From Labia minor (lineage: Eukaryota > Arthropoda > Insecta > Dermaptera > Spongiphoridae), in contig OY720344.1 of assembly GCA_963082975.1 (NCBI GenBank), positions 91,580,538 to 91,644,537 of the forward strand: a stretch of 64,000 nucleotides of DNA, read 5' to 3'. Made by a program: the position numbers and the translations under genes. The notes under the pieces are model-generated. The model saw nothing but the letters and a program-made list of their open reading frames with translations. It had not been told where the DNA came from and did not search any database. Below are positions 51,141-63,385 of the stretch, one piece after another (the stretch's first letter is position 1; each line of letters begins with the position of its first letter).

Positions 51141-51969
51141 ATAAAATGTGAATATATATATATATATATATATAAATGTTTTGTTCGTTTGTGTACGCTT
51201 CAAAAACTCAAAATGTCCTACACCGATTGAGCTCAAATTTTAACAGGATATATATCCCGCATCAAATATGGTTATTATTTATTCGCATCGGTCACACGCC
51301 CTCGACCCCTAGAAAACAGTTTATTAAAGATCAACTGTGTACCAGTAACCACGCCAACTGCCAAGAGAGGAACAGCATCCAGATTCGTAACATGGAACCA
51401 GCAGAAAGACGAGCAGCCATGCACGATAGTTAGTCGCGTTCTGCAGCAACAGATTTGATTCGTTCTCAAAGGAATGAACGCGAAGGGATAAGGATAGCTG
51501 AAACACGAACCCAAAGAACAGCTGATGTGAATCTGGAATACAATTGTCTTGCGTTCCTGAACAATTAAGCTGTTGATTTTATTTCAAGTTGGCAAGTTGT
51601 CATTGGCCAGATGAGTTATGTCTGTCCTACTCCAGACTCTAAAGTTTAATTATCTCAACTTGATGCACCACCAGAGCCATTGAAAATTCTACTTGCTGGA
51701 TGTACTGCAAAATCGAAGCATTTTCTATCGAACTGAGATTCCATGGGCATACGTCGAAAAGGATTTGAATTCTTATTAAAAACATGATACATGGACCTGT
51801 ATACTAAATCCGAATTCGCCATGCTTAGTAGACGGGAAATGCTCTAAGCAATATCCTCGAGCATTCGCAGCAAATGCAGTAACAGGAGATGATGGATATT
51901 CTAGGTATAAGATTTCTCATCCATGCACCCACAATATATCACAACGAAACGTGGCAGGGTACATCTAGT
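51141..51969 (+). mobile_element. Helitron remnant with Rep/helicase ORF pieces
   Basis: After a (TA)n start come TTTGTTCGTTTGTGTACGC and ACCGATTGAGCTCAAATTTT, a Helitron-like 5' region. Frame-broken protein pieces follow: an Arg-rich MEPAERRAAMHDS and SQRNEREG, then PPEPLK..LL.G and SKHFL. The most diagnostic is NPNSPCLVDGKCSKQYPRAF with DDGYSRYK, the hallmark upstream of the Helitron Rep domain. It ends AACGTGGCAGGGTACATCTAG at 51969, a CTAG terminus. No HUH motif or helicase walker box remains. Confidence 0.75.
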
Positions 51970-52016
51970 ATATATATAGTATATATATAGGATATAGGAT
52001 ATATATATAGGATAAA

Positions 52017-52036
52017 GCACACACACACACACACAC
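52017..52036 (+). repeat. (CA)n microsatellite
   Basis: About ten CA units, directly abutting the left end of the following inverted-repeat element. It is preceded by GATATA repeats at 51975-52010. Confidence 0.8.
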
Positions 52037-52372
52037 AGTCGTTGGCCCCCTTAAGCAATTCCTAGCAGTCTTTAATGCATATCTGGGCAAATTAGGTTTG
52101 CAGAACATAAATACTATTAGCATTTTCATGAATAAAAAAAAATAATTTTCTCATGACATTTTCAATAAGCACTTTTTAAAAAAAAACCTAAAATATACAG
52201 TTATTGGCCCCTGTTATATATATTTATTGGCCTAGGTATTCTATAGTGACATACATCCATACAACAAGCGATTACATAAACATAGTTAATAGCGCAATTT
52301 TTAAAATAAAAATCTCCTATTATTTGTGTTTTAGTGATAGTGGGCCAATGACTGCCTCGGGGCCAACGACTG
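52036..52372. mobile_element. TIR element with doubled inner repeats
   Basis: Outer ends CAGTCGTTGGCCCC and its exact inverse GGGGCCAACGACTG. Inner copies occur as CAGTTATTGGCCCC at 52198-52211 and GGGCCAATGACTG at 52341-52353. TA follows the right end; the left flank is the CA run. A 337-bp non-coding DNA transposon of Tc1/pogo type is the best guess. Confidence 0.55.
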
Positions 52373-52439
52373 TATACTTTATAAGGGAATTTTGTAAATA
52401 AAACCACATATTGATATTTGTTTGTAAATTTATTAAAAA

Positions 52440-53568
52440 ATACAAAAAATATACACGTTTCGTTTGCTACTTCTGCAATCGTTATCAAGCGAGCGTTCAA
52501 AAGATACTTAATAGTGGGCCACCAGATGGCGCTCGGAACGTGCTTACAAATTCAAAATTAAAGGAGAAAAAATAATTATTCTTAAACAATTAATTTAAAG
52601 ATTATAAACAAAACGTGAACAACAATTATTTTATGAATAAAGTGATTTCTTTAATTTTACATTATTCATTATATTAATATTAACTTAAGCATAAGATTTT
52701 TGGCGGGAAGCAAGTCAGTTGTATTTGGCGGGAATTCAAACCGGTGTTGCCAAAAGATGATTCTCAACAATTGGAAAGTGTTGAAATATAATTATCTAAA
52801 CAAAAAAGTTTCAAAGTCCTAAAAAATAATAATAAAAATGATGATTAATAAATAATTTTAATAATTTTCAATTCACAAGATACCAAATTTGATTTATTAA
52901 GAGGCCTTTGTCTTTGTTCATGTTATTCATATTTTTCATCAATTCTAGGCTCTCTTTAATCTTTCTTTTCCAATAGTTATGTTCAATGTATAGAATTTTT
53001 GTTGATTCAAACTCCACCACATGACCACTCAACACAAGCTCAGCAATAGCGGATTGAATGCAATTTTTTAACCTTATTGCTCTGCTATGCTCATTGATCC
53101 TAGTTGAGACTTTTCTGCCTGTTTCACCAATATATACCATCCAACACTTACACGGCACTTCGTATACGTCTGCGCTCTCTAATTTTATATGGTCCTTTAG
53201 TCTTGTTGTGAGAGAGGACATCTTCAAAAGAGGCTTGAATACAACTCTGAGGCCATACTGTTTTAATACATGACTTATTCTGTCCGTAGTGCCTCTAATG
53301 TACGGAAGAGTAATCAAACCTGTATATTCAATGGATGGTTCCGACCGCAATCGTTTAGTGCCATTAAAAATGCTTTCTATTTTTCTTTTCGAGAAACCAT
53401 TCAGTAAGAGAGCCGATTTTAGCCGATTCTCCTTTATCGCAAGGTTACTTGGGGAGCATATTCTAAGAACCCTTTGGTGTAAAGTTTTTACTATGCCTGA
53501 AATTTGTGCGGGATGATGGTGTGAACTGGCATGCAAATATCGGTTCGTATGTGTAGATTTTCATCATC
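52440..53568 (-). mobile_element. Penelope-like element, 5' truncated, GIY-YIG endonuclease
   Basis: The minus-strand frame from about 53568 to the stop at 52868 starts at the end of the RT (THTNRYLHASSHHHPAQ). It then has the thumb/linker (LHQRVLRICSPSNLAIKEN) and a GIY-YIG domain: VYEVPCKCWMVYIGETGRK, with STRINEHSRAIR and the catalytic-helix Glu region in IAELVLSGHVVEFE. About 230 codons are intact. The RT core is missing. 52440-52867 is 3' untranslated. This is the longest intact non-host frame in the window. Confidence 0.85.
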
Positions 53569-53616
53569 ATCCTTGCGATAGAGGAGAATCGGCTAAAATC
53601 GGCTCTCTTACTCTTA
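53402..53616. repeat. 45-bp inverted repeat at the Penelope 5' breakpoint
   Basis: 53402-53446 (within the Penelope frame) recurs inverted at 53572-53616 with one mismatch; both contain GCCGATTTTAGCCGATTCTC or its inverse. The inverted copy sits a few bases past the point where homology to the RT stops. Confidence 0.8.
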
Positions 53617-54978
53617 ATATCGCAGAAATATGCAGAATAATTTTTGGTCCCTAAAAATAACAAAACAAAATACCTTAAAAGGGTTCTGATAAAGTAAGAT
53701 AAATGCCGACACATGAGTTGAAAAAGAGTTAGGGAGTTTCGTTTTTAAACATTGTGTTTGCTTGCTGGCTCCTAGTCCATTATACATATTTATTTTTAAT
53801 TTTACTGTTATGTAAAAATTAATTTATTTTTAACTTTAATTTTAAATGTTCTGCAAATTATTCATATTATCATAAATTCTCCATGATTTTAAATAGGTTA
53901 AAGAACTCCTGACTAGCTGACCTAACCATGAAAATTATTTGTACATAAAATTGATAGAATCAAAAACATAGATAGGCCATAAAATCTGTGTTTATTTTAT
54001 TTATTAATATTTTTTAAGTATCTTTTTATGTATTGTTTTCTCTTATTTTATTATACCAAAATAGATTGACTGGTACCATGCAGAAATGTATATTTTATGA
54101 AATTCGATCTCATTTTCTAGGAACCGTACATTTTGTGAGTTCACATTTGCATTTTTATTCAAATCACATGAATAACAACTAGTAATAGAGAAAGATTTGA
54201 TCCTTGATGTTAAGCACTATTTCTTTAATAGAGTATATTTATTAAAATAATACATATGGAAGCCATGTTTTACGATTTTGAAATAAAGTGGTTACTTTTT
54301 ATTAGGTAGCATGGGGAATACCCGAATTTTATCTCACAATCAGAGATCAGATCATGAATTGCAATAAACATTATTAATTCAATAAAGTTCTAAAAGTTTA
54401 TGTTTAAATTAAAGTTTATTTTTTAATTCGATGAGAACCTTGAGTTTTTATTGAGGTATATTTATTGTATTCTACATATATGTACATATACGAATTATTT
54501 TTTTCAATTACACAGTAATTTTATATTTTTGTAAGAAATGAATTGTATTTGATTTATAAATATGTAAAATAGATTTCATTATTACTTTTTTTGCACACAT
54601 TTTTAATAAAATTTATAATTTTTTTTCTAATTAACTTACAAAAGAAAATTTTATTTCAAAATCGAATATTCTTTAGATTCAACCGTCAAATGAAATGTTG
54701 GAATTACATACATACATATAATTATGAATATGTACGGCATATATTATTATTTATATTTAATTTGATATATATATATTGTTTTTTAAAATAAACAATTAGT
54801 AACTTGATTCGAAAGGGATCAAATAATTATTATATATATTATTAATTCTTAAATTATTAATATACAAAGTAATGTATTAAAATTATTAACAAAATGAATT
54901 AATTACAATACAGTAGGTATGAAATATATATTAAATATTTTTAGACTTTTGAATTAATATTCTATTTATTTTATTTAA

Positions 54979-55009
<31 letters not shown>

Positions 55010-56670
55010 AAATACTTAAGATTTTTTTTCTTTTTTTTTTAATGAATTATTTTTATCATGAATGTATAAATTGAAATCTATTCAAAATCTATAAATCATC
55101 ACCTGTGAATTGAATGCTCTAATAATTAAGATAAATTTAATAAAATTCTAAAGAATTTCAATAAAAAGAAAAATGAGAAAAGTCTGCTATCAGCCTGCCA
55201 TCACCCCCTTTATGAAGCCTACTATAAAAAGATTTTAAATCCTTTGATTTATAAACACACTTTACATTTAATGAAAGAATAATCAATAATTTAATATATT
55301 TTTATAAAATAAAACAGAAATAGTTACAACTCAAGTTTAAAGAGTAGTGAAAAATGGAGACATTCTGAATATTTAGGGGCAATTTTAGAAATTGAAAAAT
55401 TTTAAAATGAAGTTTTTCAAGGGGAGAAAATAAAAGTTCAGACTAGTTCCAAAAAAAGTGGAGATACCCAAATAATTTTTTAAAACTTTTAAATTAACTT
55501 AAACCGATTTTTCCTTTGGAGAAATAACAATTCTGGTTCCCGGATTATTTTTCTCTGTAAAGCTGGAAAGGGTATAATAAAAATATATAAGTCAATTTTT
55601 CTTATATTATATTATATTATTCTATACCTAATATTACAAGTTTTTTCATCTTAGACAATTTTTGTAGTTTTGAAACATATCTTTATCATATATCACACGT
55701 AATTTTTTACACGATTTTTATTTGCACAGACTTCTAGGGAAAGTATTTACGGTTACATAAAAAGTTGATATTATTTGAAAAATATGGTAATAATAGAATC
55801 GTGATTTAATCCATCCCTATTGGTTAATTTATGTTATCTGATTCCATTATAGCAGAAATTTACTTTTCTCATAATAATTCGTTGAAATATTTGATCGCTT
55901 CTATACCTAATTGATCTTTTAAAATCATTATTAGTAAGAATATTTAATTTATTTATTAATTAGTATTTCTTAGTAATAAAAGATCAATAGAAACGAAACA
56001 AATTAAATAAATATTTAACTAACGAGCAATAACAAGAATGTATGAAAAAATCATTAATCAAGAATAAAAACAGCCAAGTTTAAAAAAGAACTCTGAATAG
56101 AAAGAAAGAAAATTTGTATTTGATTTTTGATTAAAGGGTGAAACTAATATATTATTTTCGAATATATTAAGTTAATGCTGATTTTATGCTTGCGATTAAA
56201 AGTTTGTTTGATTATATCATTTATTTAAATACAATTAATTCGGTTGATATTAAAAAACTCATATATAATAATGAGTTAAAGTAGAAACAAATTAAGTTCA
56301 ATTTTGATAAGAGATCTTGTTTTTTTTTCTTTGAAATCAAAAGGACATAATCATTAAATTGTCAGTTTTTTTCCTCTATTGGAAAAACATCTCCAATTAG
56401 GATGGACAACGACAACCAATGGTAGCAAAACTCGACAGCATGTTCATTAAAATCGAATCGAATCGGATATTTACGCCTCACGCTTCCATTTCAATCTACC
56501 CTCTTTTAATCAGTCTGTTTGCCTCCAAGGGAAATAACATTCACCATTATTATTCATCATGGAGAAAATAAACTGGAACACTATTTTCATATACTTCATC
56601 CGATAATTAAGACTATAATTCAATTTATACAAACTATAATTAATATTATTAATTTTATATAAGATATATA
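53617..56670. other. Long AT-rich stretch; complex island 56370-56570
   Basis: Mostly AT-rich without recognised elements. 55440-55560 and 56370-56570 are less AT-rich and look single copy. No exon is supported. Confidence 0.45.
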
Positions 56671-56991
56671 TCTATATATATAAAGGAGAGTGTTTGTATG
56701 TATGTATGTATGTATGTAATTTGTTTACTTTTTTGCTGTCATAGTGTAATATGTTAAAATGTAAATAACTTACATTTTAACATAAAATAGAAAATATATT
56801 ATTTAAGGATTAAAGAATAAAAATAGAAAGTAAATTAGTGAATATTTTAAAAATAAGACAATTTGTGGAAATTGAAATAACTAAGAAATGAGAGGTGGAG
56901 GGGATGAGGAGAGAGGTGGGAGTGTGTGTGAGCGGAAGAGAGAGATTGCTGACGAGGACGAGGAGATGATTATTAGCCTTTGAGCAGTGAA
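56671..56991 (+). mobile_element. Helitron, short copy upstream of another
   Basis: TCTATATATATAAAGGAGAG and (GTAT)n, then a purine-rich stretch (GAGAGGTGGAGGGGATGAGG), ending TTGAGCAGTGA just before the next Helitron start. GAGCAG before the end resembles the family 3' tip, but CTAG is absent. Confidence 0.5.
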
Positions 56992-58787
56992 TCTATATAT
57001 ATAAAGGAGAGTGTTTGTATGTATGTATGTATGTAATTTGTTTACTTTTTTGCTGTCATAGAAACAAACAAAAAGAAATTTCCTACTTAACCGACACTTT
57101 ACCGGTAATTTAGAATTATGAACATCAAAAAATAAGAAACGATTTCTATGAAATTACATCACAATATTCTTATATACCTATAACCGCAGAATTTAATTTT
57201 TTAAAGTTTATATATAGTTCTCCGTGTTGTTCATTCAAGAGCCAGGCGTGGCCCACTGACTGGCGGACTCATTTTACACAATGTATAAAACTCTAGGGAT
57301 TCCCAATCAAAGAATTATTATAATATTTAACTTTTTATTTTAAATTCTAATATTCAAATATCATTTTAATTAATATAATAAAATATTTAAATCATATTTA
57401 ACTTAAATTATTTTGCATTTATTCTTTCCATATTTGAATAGGTACTTCTTTTATTTTAAGGGAGGGAATTAACTATGATCTAAAAAAATTAATAAATGAA
57501 CTTAATAATAAAAAATCAAATAAATCCATTAATTGAAATTAATACTATTAATCAATGTATATATTGTTAATTTATCTTTAGTTTTAATCAATACTTTTAT
57601 ACCGTTAATTTTTATAAATTGTCTCAAGTCTCTAACTTTGCATTTTCTCAAATTTTATTATAATTAAAAATATTCAATAAAAATCAAGCAATGAAATTAA
57701 AATATCAAAATGAAATGATCAAGAAATATTATACTCTATTATAACATATACAATACTTATAAACTATAGGCGGAGGAAATATTAGACGATATCATTGCGG
57801 GTTCATGCCAAATCGATCAACATTAATTAAGATATTTTCATTATGACAGATATTAAAAAAACCGCGAATTCAATAATTCTGTTCACTAATTATTTGTAGA
57901 CTTTAGTAAAACCTACGCATGACTCAATAGATCCGGATAAACTTTTTCAAATTTTGATCTTAAAATTTATCTTGAAGGTAGTAAAGAAAGAGTAAGATAT
58001 GGAAATCAATTGTAAAATATTAGGTTACCCAGACGACTTAAATATAATAGGAGATTCGGCAATTGCAATTACAGATAGCGAGGAAAAATTAATCGAGGTA
58101 GGAAAAGAGATGAGGTTTGAAATTAATAATGATAAATAAATATATTTAGTAACAAAGAGGAGCAGTATTAACATACAAAATGTAGAATTTGAATATGTAG
58201 AAAAATTGAATGTAATCACGAAGGATAATAATATTTGAGAAGAATTTAAATCGAAGTTGCAATCGGGAAACGCCTGTTATCATGCAGTAAAGAGGGTTAT
58301 CTCATCAAAATTATTATAAAAGGGAATGAAAATTAAAATATATAAAACAATTATTTTGTCTGTTGTATTATATGGGTGTGAGACATGGTCTATGATCTTA
58401 GGAGATGAGAGTGGATTCAGAGTATTTGAGAATAGGATTCTCCCCAGCATTTATGGGCCAAAGAAAGATGAGTACATCAGGGAATGACGTACAGAGGCTC
58501 AGGATAAGGACATTTGGAGAAATTTGGTTGTAGCTGCCAAGAACTTTCGAGTAGATAGATATAACATATTCAATAATAATATAAATAATTAATTTACTAA
58601 ATAAATTAAAATATATTTTAAATAATCACACAATAAGAAATGAATGTTTTATGTTATACATTGTTTGAAACAAAATGGATGAAAACCTTTTACTACTTTC
58701 AACCAAATACTATGTACCACTCGGGGGTACAGGGGGCGGAGCCCCCGTCTAGATGTGAAGAGCGACGAAGGAGCTCTGAGCAGCTAG
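56992..58787 (+). mobile_element. Helitron carrying a LINE fragment (copy 4), both ends present
   Basis: The 5' end is TCTATATATATAAAGGAGAG. The 3' end has the hairpin AGAGCGACGAAGGAGCTCT, then GAGCAG and CTAG at 58784-58787 followed by T. Length is 1796 bp. Includes LINE RT remnants at 57690-58560. The GGGGGCGGAGCCCCC dyad at 58733-58747 is shared with the copy at 23.6 kb. Confidence 0.82.
57690..58560 (+). mobile_element. LINE RT remnant inside Helitron
   Basis: In broken frames: FVDFSKTYA at 57890 (RT block with catalytic Asp), YPDDLNIIGDSAIAITDSEE at 58027 (the YADD box with Pro for Ala), and VVLYGCETWSMILGDESG at 58350. Internal deletions remove much of the palm. The 3' end joins Helitron sequence near 58560. 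Confidence 0.75.
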
Positions 58788-58851
58788 TATATATATATAT
58801 ATATAATCTTTTTTAAATTACAATAAAATCCAAGAATTTTCGAATATTTTT

Positions 58852-59259
58852 ATTATCTTCCCAGAGAGATAGTATTGCGATCACGAACATTTTCGATGTC
58901 GAGATTTTTTTTTTACCTACCACGTTTGCATTTTTTTTTCCTCTAAAGAGGCCGTAAAAATAAACATATATATTTGATAGTTTTCACATGATTAAAAATT
59001 GTATTAAACTGCTATATATAGAATTTCAGCTTGAATTGAATCGCTGAAAGTACCTGAATTAATTTTTTAACACGTTGACTGCCAATCACGCACCAGCACG
59101 TGACGTGGTGCCATCAACAAAGAGCCAAACACGCGCTGATTTAATAAATATTATTTATTAATTTTAATTTATAATTTAATTAATTCAATTTAATTTAAAT
59201 ATAATATATGTTAATTAATCCAATTCAAATTTCGAGATAGTTGAGTAAAGACACTCCGG
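58852..59259 (+). mobile_element. Family B element, core deleted
   Basis: The 5' end ATTATCTTCCCAGAGAGATA, then a jump from GATGTCGAGATTTTTT to CTACCACGTTTGCAT, so the microsatellite core is gone. The GC-richer block CACGTGACGTGGTGCCATCA is intact, and the 3' end has CGAGATAGTTGAGT and CACTCCGG. Confidence 0.75.
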
Positions 59260-59339
59260 ATTTATTTACATGTAAAAAGATGAGATTAATTTAAATACTT
59301 TATGTTATAAAATTTTTATAAATTTAAATTTTAATAAAC

Positions 59340-59440
59340 AAAGAGAATAGAAGTTGGTCAAATGGGGTTCAGGTTAGTTGGAGGTTTGCTGTACCCAAAA
59401 ACTTTTGAGTTCCGAATGGCTTCAAAGATAGATAGATTAA
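59340..59440 (+). mobile_element. LINE 3' scrap
   Basis: AAAAACTTTTGAGTTCCGAA followed by GATAGATAGATT is the GATA-tailed end of the LINE family. Confidence 0.55.
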
Positions 59441-59989
59441 AAAGAAAATATTAAGATTTATTTAAATTTGGTGAAATCACAAAGTTGTTAAGGTAACTTA
59501 GTGTAATATTTTATCCAATTGTTCTATTCCATTGGATTTTCTTATGTTGTAGTATGTATATTAAATAAAGTATATTCCTATTATGTAATTTTAATTAATG
59601 CATTATATTTATCGATTTAACACTTAAAATTTTTATTTGGTTGATAAATTGAATAGTAAAGAACTCAAAAATAAAAAGGTGTTTATCTATTTGTCTATGT
59701 CAAATGAAATAACCTTAACAAGAGAAATTTATCGACTTTGAAGAACTCTAAGAGGACTTAATTAACGAATTTTCAAAATCTAAATTTCCCTATAAATTAC
59801 CTTAATTTTGTTTTTTTTTTCATTACAGATAGCTGAAATTATTATAGTATTAACAGTTTATATTTAAATTTTATTTTGTAAAATATATTATATATATTCT
59901 ACCCTTTATATTGGTATTTGCATTCAAATCTGTATATTTTGAAATTTTATCGTAATTGAAATGCAACGTTTGGAGTGTCGTTTGCTTAC
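59441..59989. other. AT-rich stretch, no feature seen
   Basis: Nothing recognised before the candidate exon donor at 59989. Confidence 0.5.
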
Positions 59990-60067
59990 CTTCTTGTCAA
60001 CACAATTTCATACTAGCTTGCAAAGCCGGCTCGGGATCGCTGGGGCCATTTAGAGCATTACTCTCGA
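59990..60067 (-). other. Candidate non-coding exon, possible ace-1 5' UTR exon
   Basis: The minus strand has acceptor TTTTATTGTTACAG|TCGAG and donor AAGAAG|GTAAGC around 78 GC-richer bases. All three frames hit stops, and three short upstream ORFs begin at its ATGs (one reads MAPAIPSRLCKLV). One frame is open from the acceptor to TGA near the end (DPEPALQASMKLC), so a terminal coding exon of another gene is an alternative. If it joins the first ace-1 coding exon, the intron would be 32.5 kb. Confidence 0.35.
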
Positions 60068-60960
60068 CTGTAACAATAAAATACAAAGTACTTTAAAATA
60101 TGTTTCTAGCAATATCTATAGACATGCAAATGGAAATGAAAATATGGATCAAGAGAAAAATGAGGAGGGGGAGGGGGTGGTAAGGCGAACAAGCAACCAG
60201 CCGTATCGTATTTATTTATTTTAACGAGAAAAATCTTATAATTAAATGAACGCAGTGGGTGTAGATTTCTGCAACGGTTCTCAAAAGATTTCAAGTGGTG
60301 CTGAAGAAGAAGAACGGCTCGAGTTGAGGGGTTGATCCACTTGAAAGTTAGGTCGTTGCTGATTTAGACGTTTAGAAAAACGAGAGAGCTTTATTTGCAG
60401 CTCCTAACCTAAATAAACTTTTTAATCAAGATAGAGAGGCAAACGAAGAGATTAGAGGAGTTTCGAGGCCGTTCGATATCCTATATATCGTATCTACTGC
60501 ACACAATTAATTAATATCTATTTCCAATAAACTAATCATGGAAAAACAACAACAAAATATAAACATCCCCATGGACAAATTATAATTAGTGAAACAAATT
60601 TATACTAATTACAATTAATTATAAATGAAAAAATAAATGATGTTTATTTTTAAATTCATTCTTTATCTCCTTTAATAGATATCTATTTAAAATTTAAATT
60701 ATCCCAAATATATATATATTTACGATTATTGGATAAATATAAGTATATAATTTTTAAAAAATTAATTTATTTTTATGTTAAATTTTAGTAACGCGATGAA
60801 ATTCAAATATCTATTTCATATTCACTCAATTCTTATTAAAACGTGGTTTAGTTCATTTTTGATTTTTTTTTTAATATCTCTGGCTTTTGGGTAACTTACG
60901 AAAGAACAGCACCTATAAAGTCAGTTGCTGCTTAAACTGGGTAGAGGTGTTTTATAATCA
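60068..60960. other. Less AT-rich region upstream of candidate exon
   Basis: 60120-60480 has higher complexity, a GGAGGGGGAGGGGG purine run at 60164-60178, and AGAAGAAGAACGGCTCGAG near 60305. It could hold a transcription start for the minus-strand exon. I cannot place a TATA box or initiator with confidence. The minus frame 60106-60294 is a low-complexity translation. Confidence 0.3.
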
Positions 60961-60964
60961 ATAC

Positions 60965-61115
60965 AACGGATCTTCTTAACCTTGATCTTGATTTTCTTGT
61001 TCAGAGGCAGCTACTATTAATTTCAAGTAGTTTCCCAATTTGTACACGAAAGGCGGGTGGATCTCCTTCCCATAGACCTCAGCTAGAGAGAAATTCCCTT
61101 ACCACGAGACTGCGT
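60965..61115 (-). mobile_element. Degenerate SINE
   Basis: CTTGATTTTCTTGTTCAGAG and AGAGAAATTCCCTTACCACG match the body of the SINEs at 18.8 and 27.1 kb with many changes. The B box is lost. Confidence 0.5.
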
Positions 61116-63026
61116 GACGTCTTTTGTTTAATATATTATAGCAAAGCTAATTAAAGTAATTCTTTTAATGATTTGAAATACAAAAACGTAATTACGATAA
61201 AATTTTTTGTTATAATTTATTTTTAATTATTGACAATCCTTCTAACCTTAAACAGGATTGCAATTCCTCCATTTATCTAAATGAGTTCACTATTGTAATT
61301 TTAATAATAAACTACCTAAAACCAATTAATTACTATAATTAAAAAAAATAAGAAATATATATATTTCATAGTTAAAAAGTAAGAAGTCCGATTATTAAAT
61401 AATAAATATCCTCCAATCTACTATTTTTTCTTTAATTACCTTTATTTGTATACATACAATATATATATGTATATCATCAATTAATTTATATTGTATGTTT
61501 ACAGAATCAGAGAAATCATTTTTTGTTATAAACCTTAAATAAGATTTTATCGAGCTGTTGATCCAATGCCTACTTTAGTTGAGAGAATCTGTTCATATGT
61601 TAGATGTTCGATATTGAATTTAAAAATATTAATTCTACCAATTCCTATCCAAAAGTGTTCAAATTTTAATTTCTACCACACTCAAGTATTTAAAATATTC
61701 AATTTGTTCTAAAAATTCTTATTTCAATTAATTGAATATTATTAGACCATTTATTTATTTATTGCCTTTATTTGGTTCTTTTTTTTAATTATATAATTTT
61801 CTTATATCCAAACCGAACTTATACAACTTATAAAATCCGAAAATTACTGCGCCCTCTGTTGGTCAAACGGATAAAACATACTAGCTATATAGAATATCAA
61901 TGAATTTATATGACAATTTTAATAATTTTCTAAACATCGTGAACTAGAAGAGGCCCGAAAAAATTTCATAAGAAAAGTTTATTTGGAATTGCAAAAGAAA
62001 ACTGGTAAAGTATTAACCAAATTCACGAAAAGGCGTTTACTTGAATAATTACCCGATAAATTATATTTTTATAGAGTGAAAAATAAATTTATGAAATTAT
62101 AGAAACTTACCACTCATTTATTTATAAAGAATACAATTCTTACTATAACTCATCCTAATCCAATAATTTCTAACTTGTTAACTATTTATATTATACGAGT
62201 ATATTAGCTTATAAATAAACTAACATTTATGTAATAAAAATTATTCAAAAGTTTTATCCAATAATATATCAATGAATAAATTTATTTACCTTTTATTTAT
62301 TATTCATAAATAATAATAATAATAATAATAAATCATTATTTTATATAAAATTTATTCTTTGTTGAATAATAGAATATAAGTTACGACTATAATAACCTTT
62401 AAAAGTTTTAATTTAAATCGAAATCAAATGAATTAAATTGCCATTCAAAAAGGACTTTGGTATATGTTAAGTGTGTAATAAAGATTTTTCCTAATTAATT
62501 CTTCAGAGCACTAAACGATAAAATAATAATAATAATAATACTTTTAATAAAACATTTATTGCACTGGTGATATATTTCATTCTTCTATTGGATTTCATTG
62601 ATGTAATAAATTTTTATTGAAAGAATTTTTATGTGATATTTTTACTATCGTAACAATTAATTGCGAAAAAATCTTTATTACTTAATTCACAATTATCGAT
62701 TACTTTATCTGTATTAAATACTTAAAATTAATTCTAATGATATTTTTCCTAAAATAAATATAAATCAAATAAATAATATATAATTATATATATATATATT
62801 GTTGAGTGGAAAAGAATTAGTGAAAACATTTTGTTTTATATATAAATATTAAAATTTCAAATTTGAGCTATCTAACTTATTTGTGGGAGCTTCATAAGTA
62901 TTATATTGAATAACAGCTGAAATATTTAAATTCGGTATTAATAAAGATTCTTTATTTTTATTACTCCTTAATTGAGAAGAATTTGGTTGCATATCTTCAG
63001 GGTGAATTTTTTTCAATATTTGCGTG
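61116..63026. other. AT-rich stretch with one old repeat
   Basis: 61800-61990 is the partner of 16140-16345. (AAT)n runs occur at 62307-62332 and 62526-62541. No exon recognised. Confidence 0.45.
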
Positions 63027-63034
63027 GTTTAAAC

Positions 63035-63318
63035 CAGAGATTCTCAAACTTATTTGGAAAAATATTACTCAACCAATCTTGGGAATTATTTTTTTTTAAT
63101 AAATTTTAATAGTTATTAATAATGTATTCATGTGTCTACCTTTATCGAAAAGTTTAGTAAAGAAAGATATATATTAGTTGTTTGAAATTATTAGACTACA
63201 ATATTTATTCAACTTAGAATCGAAGAGTAATACAATTTTATCAAATGTACATATGGCCATCAGCTTCCCCTGGATCGCTGAAATCTAGAAATTGCAGTGC
63301 CCATTTTAGTAATCAGTG
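63035..63318. mobile_element. hAT MITE with 8-bp target duplication
   Basis: Left end CAGAGATTCTCAAACTTA; the inverse of the right end is CACTGATTACTAAAATGGGC, which matches at the core positions. GTTTAAAC flanks it exactly at 63027-63034 and 63319-63326. The duplication is itself palindromic. Confidence 0.7.
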
Positions 63319-63385
63319 GTTTAAACTAACTCTTAAAAATACTATTAATATATACTATATTAAATGCTCATGAATATCTATCTCT

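Noticed and set aside
52201..52500. 99-codon minus-strand frame
   Set aside because: Spans the inverted-repeat element and Penelope 3' untranslated sequence; no domain.
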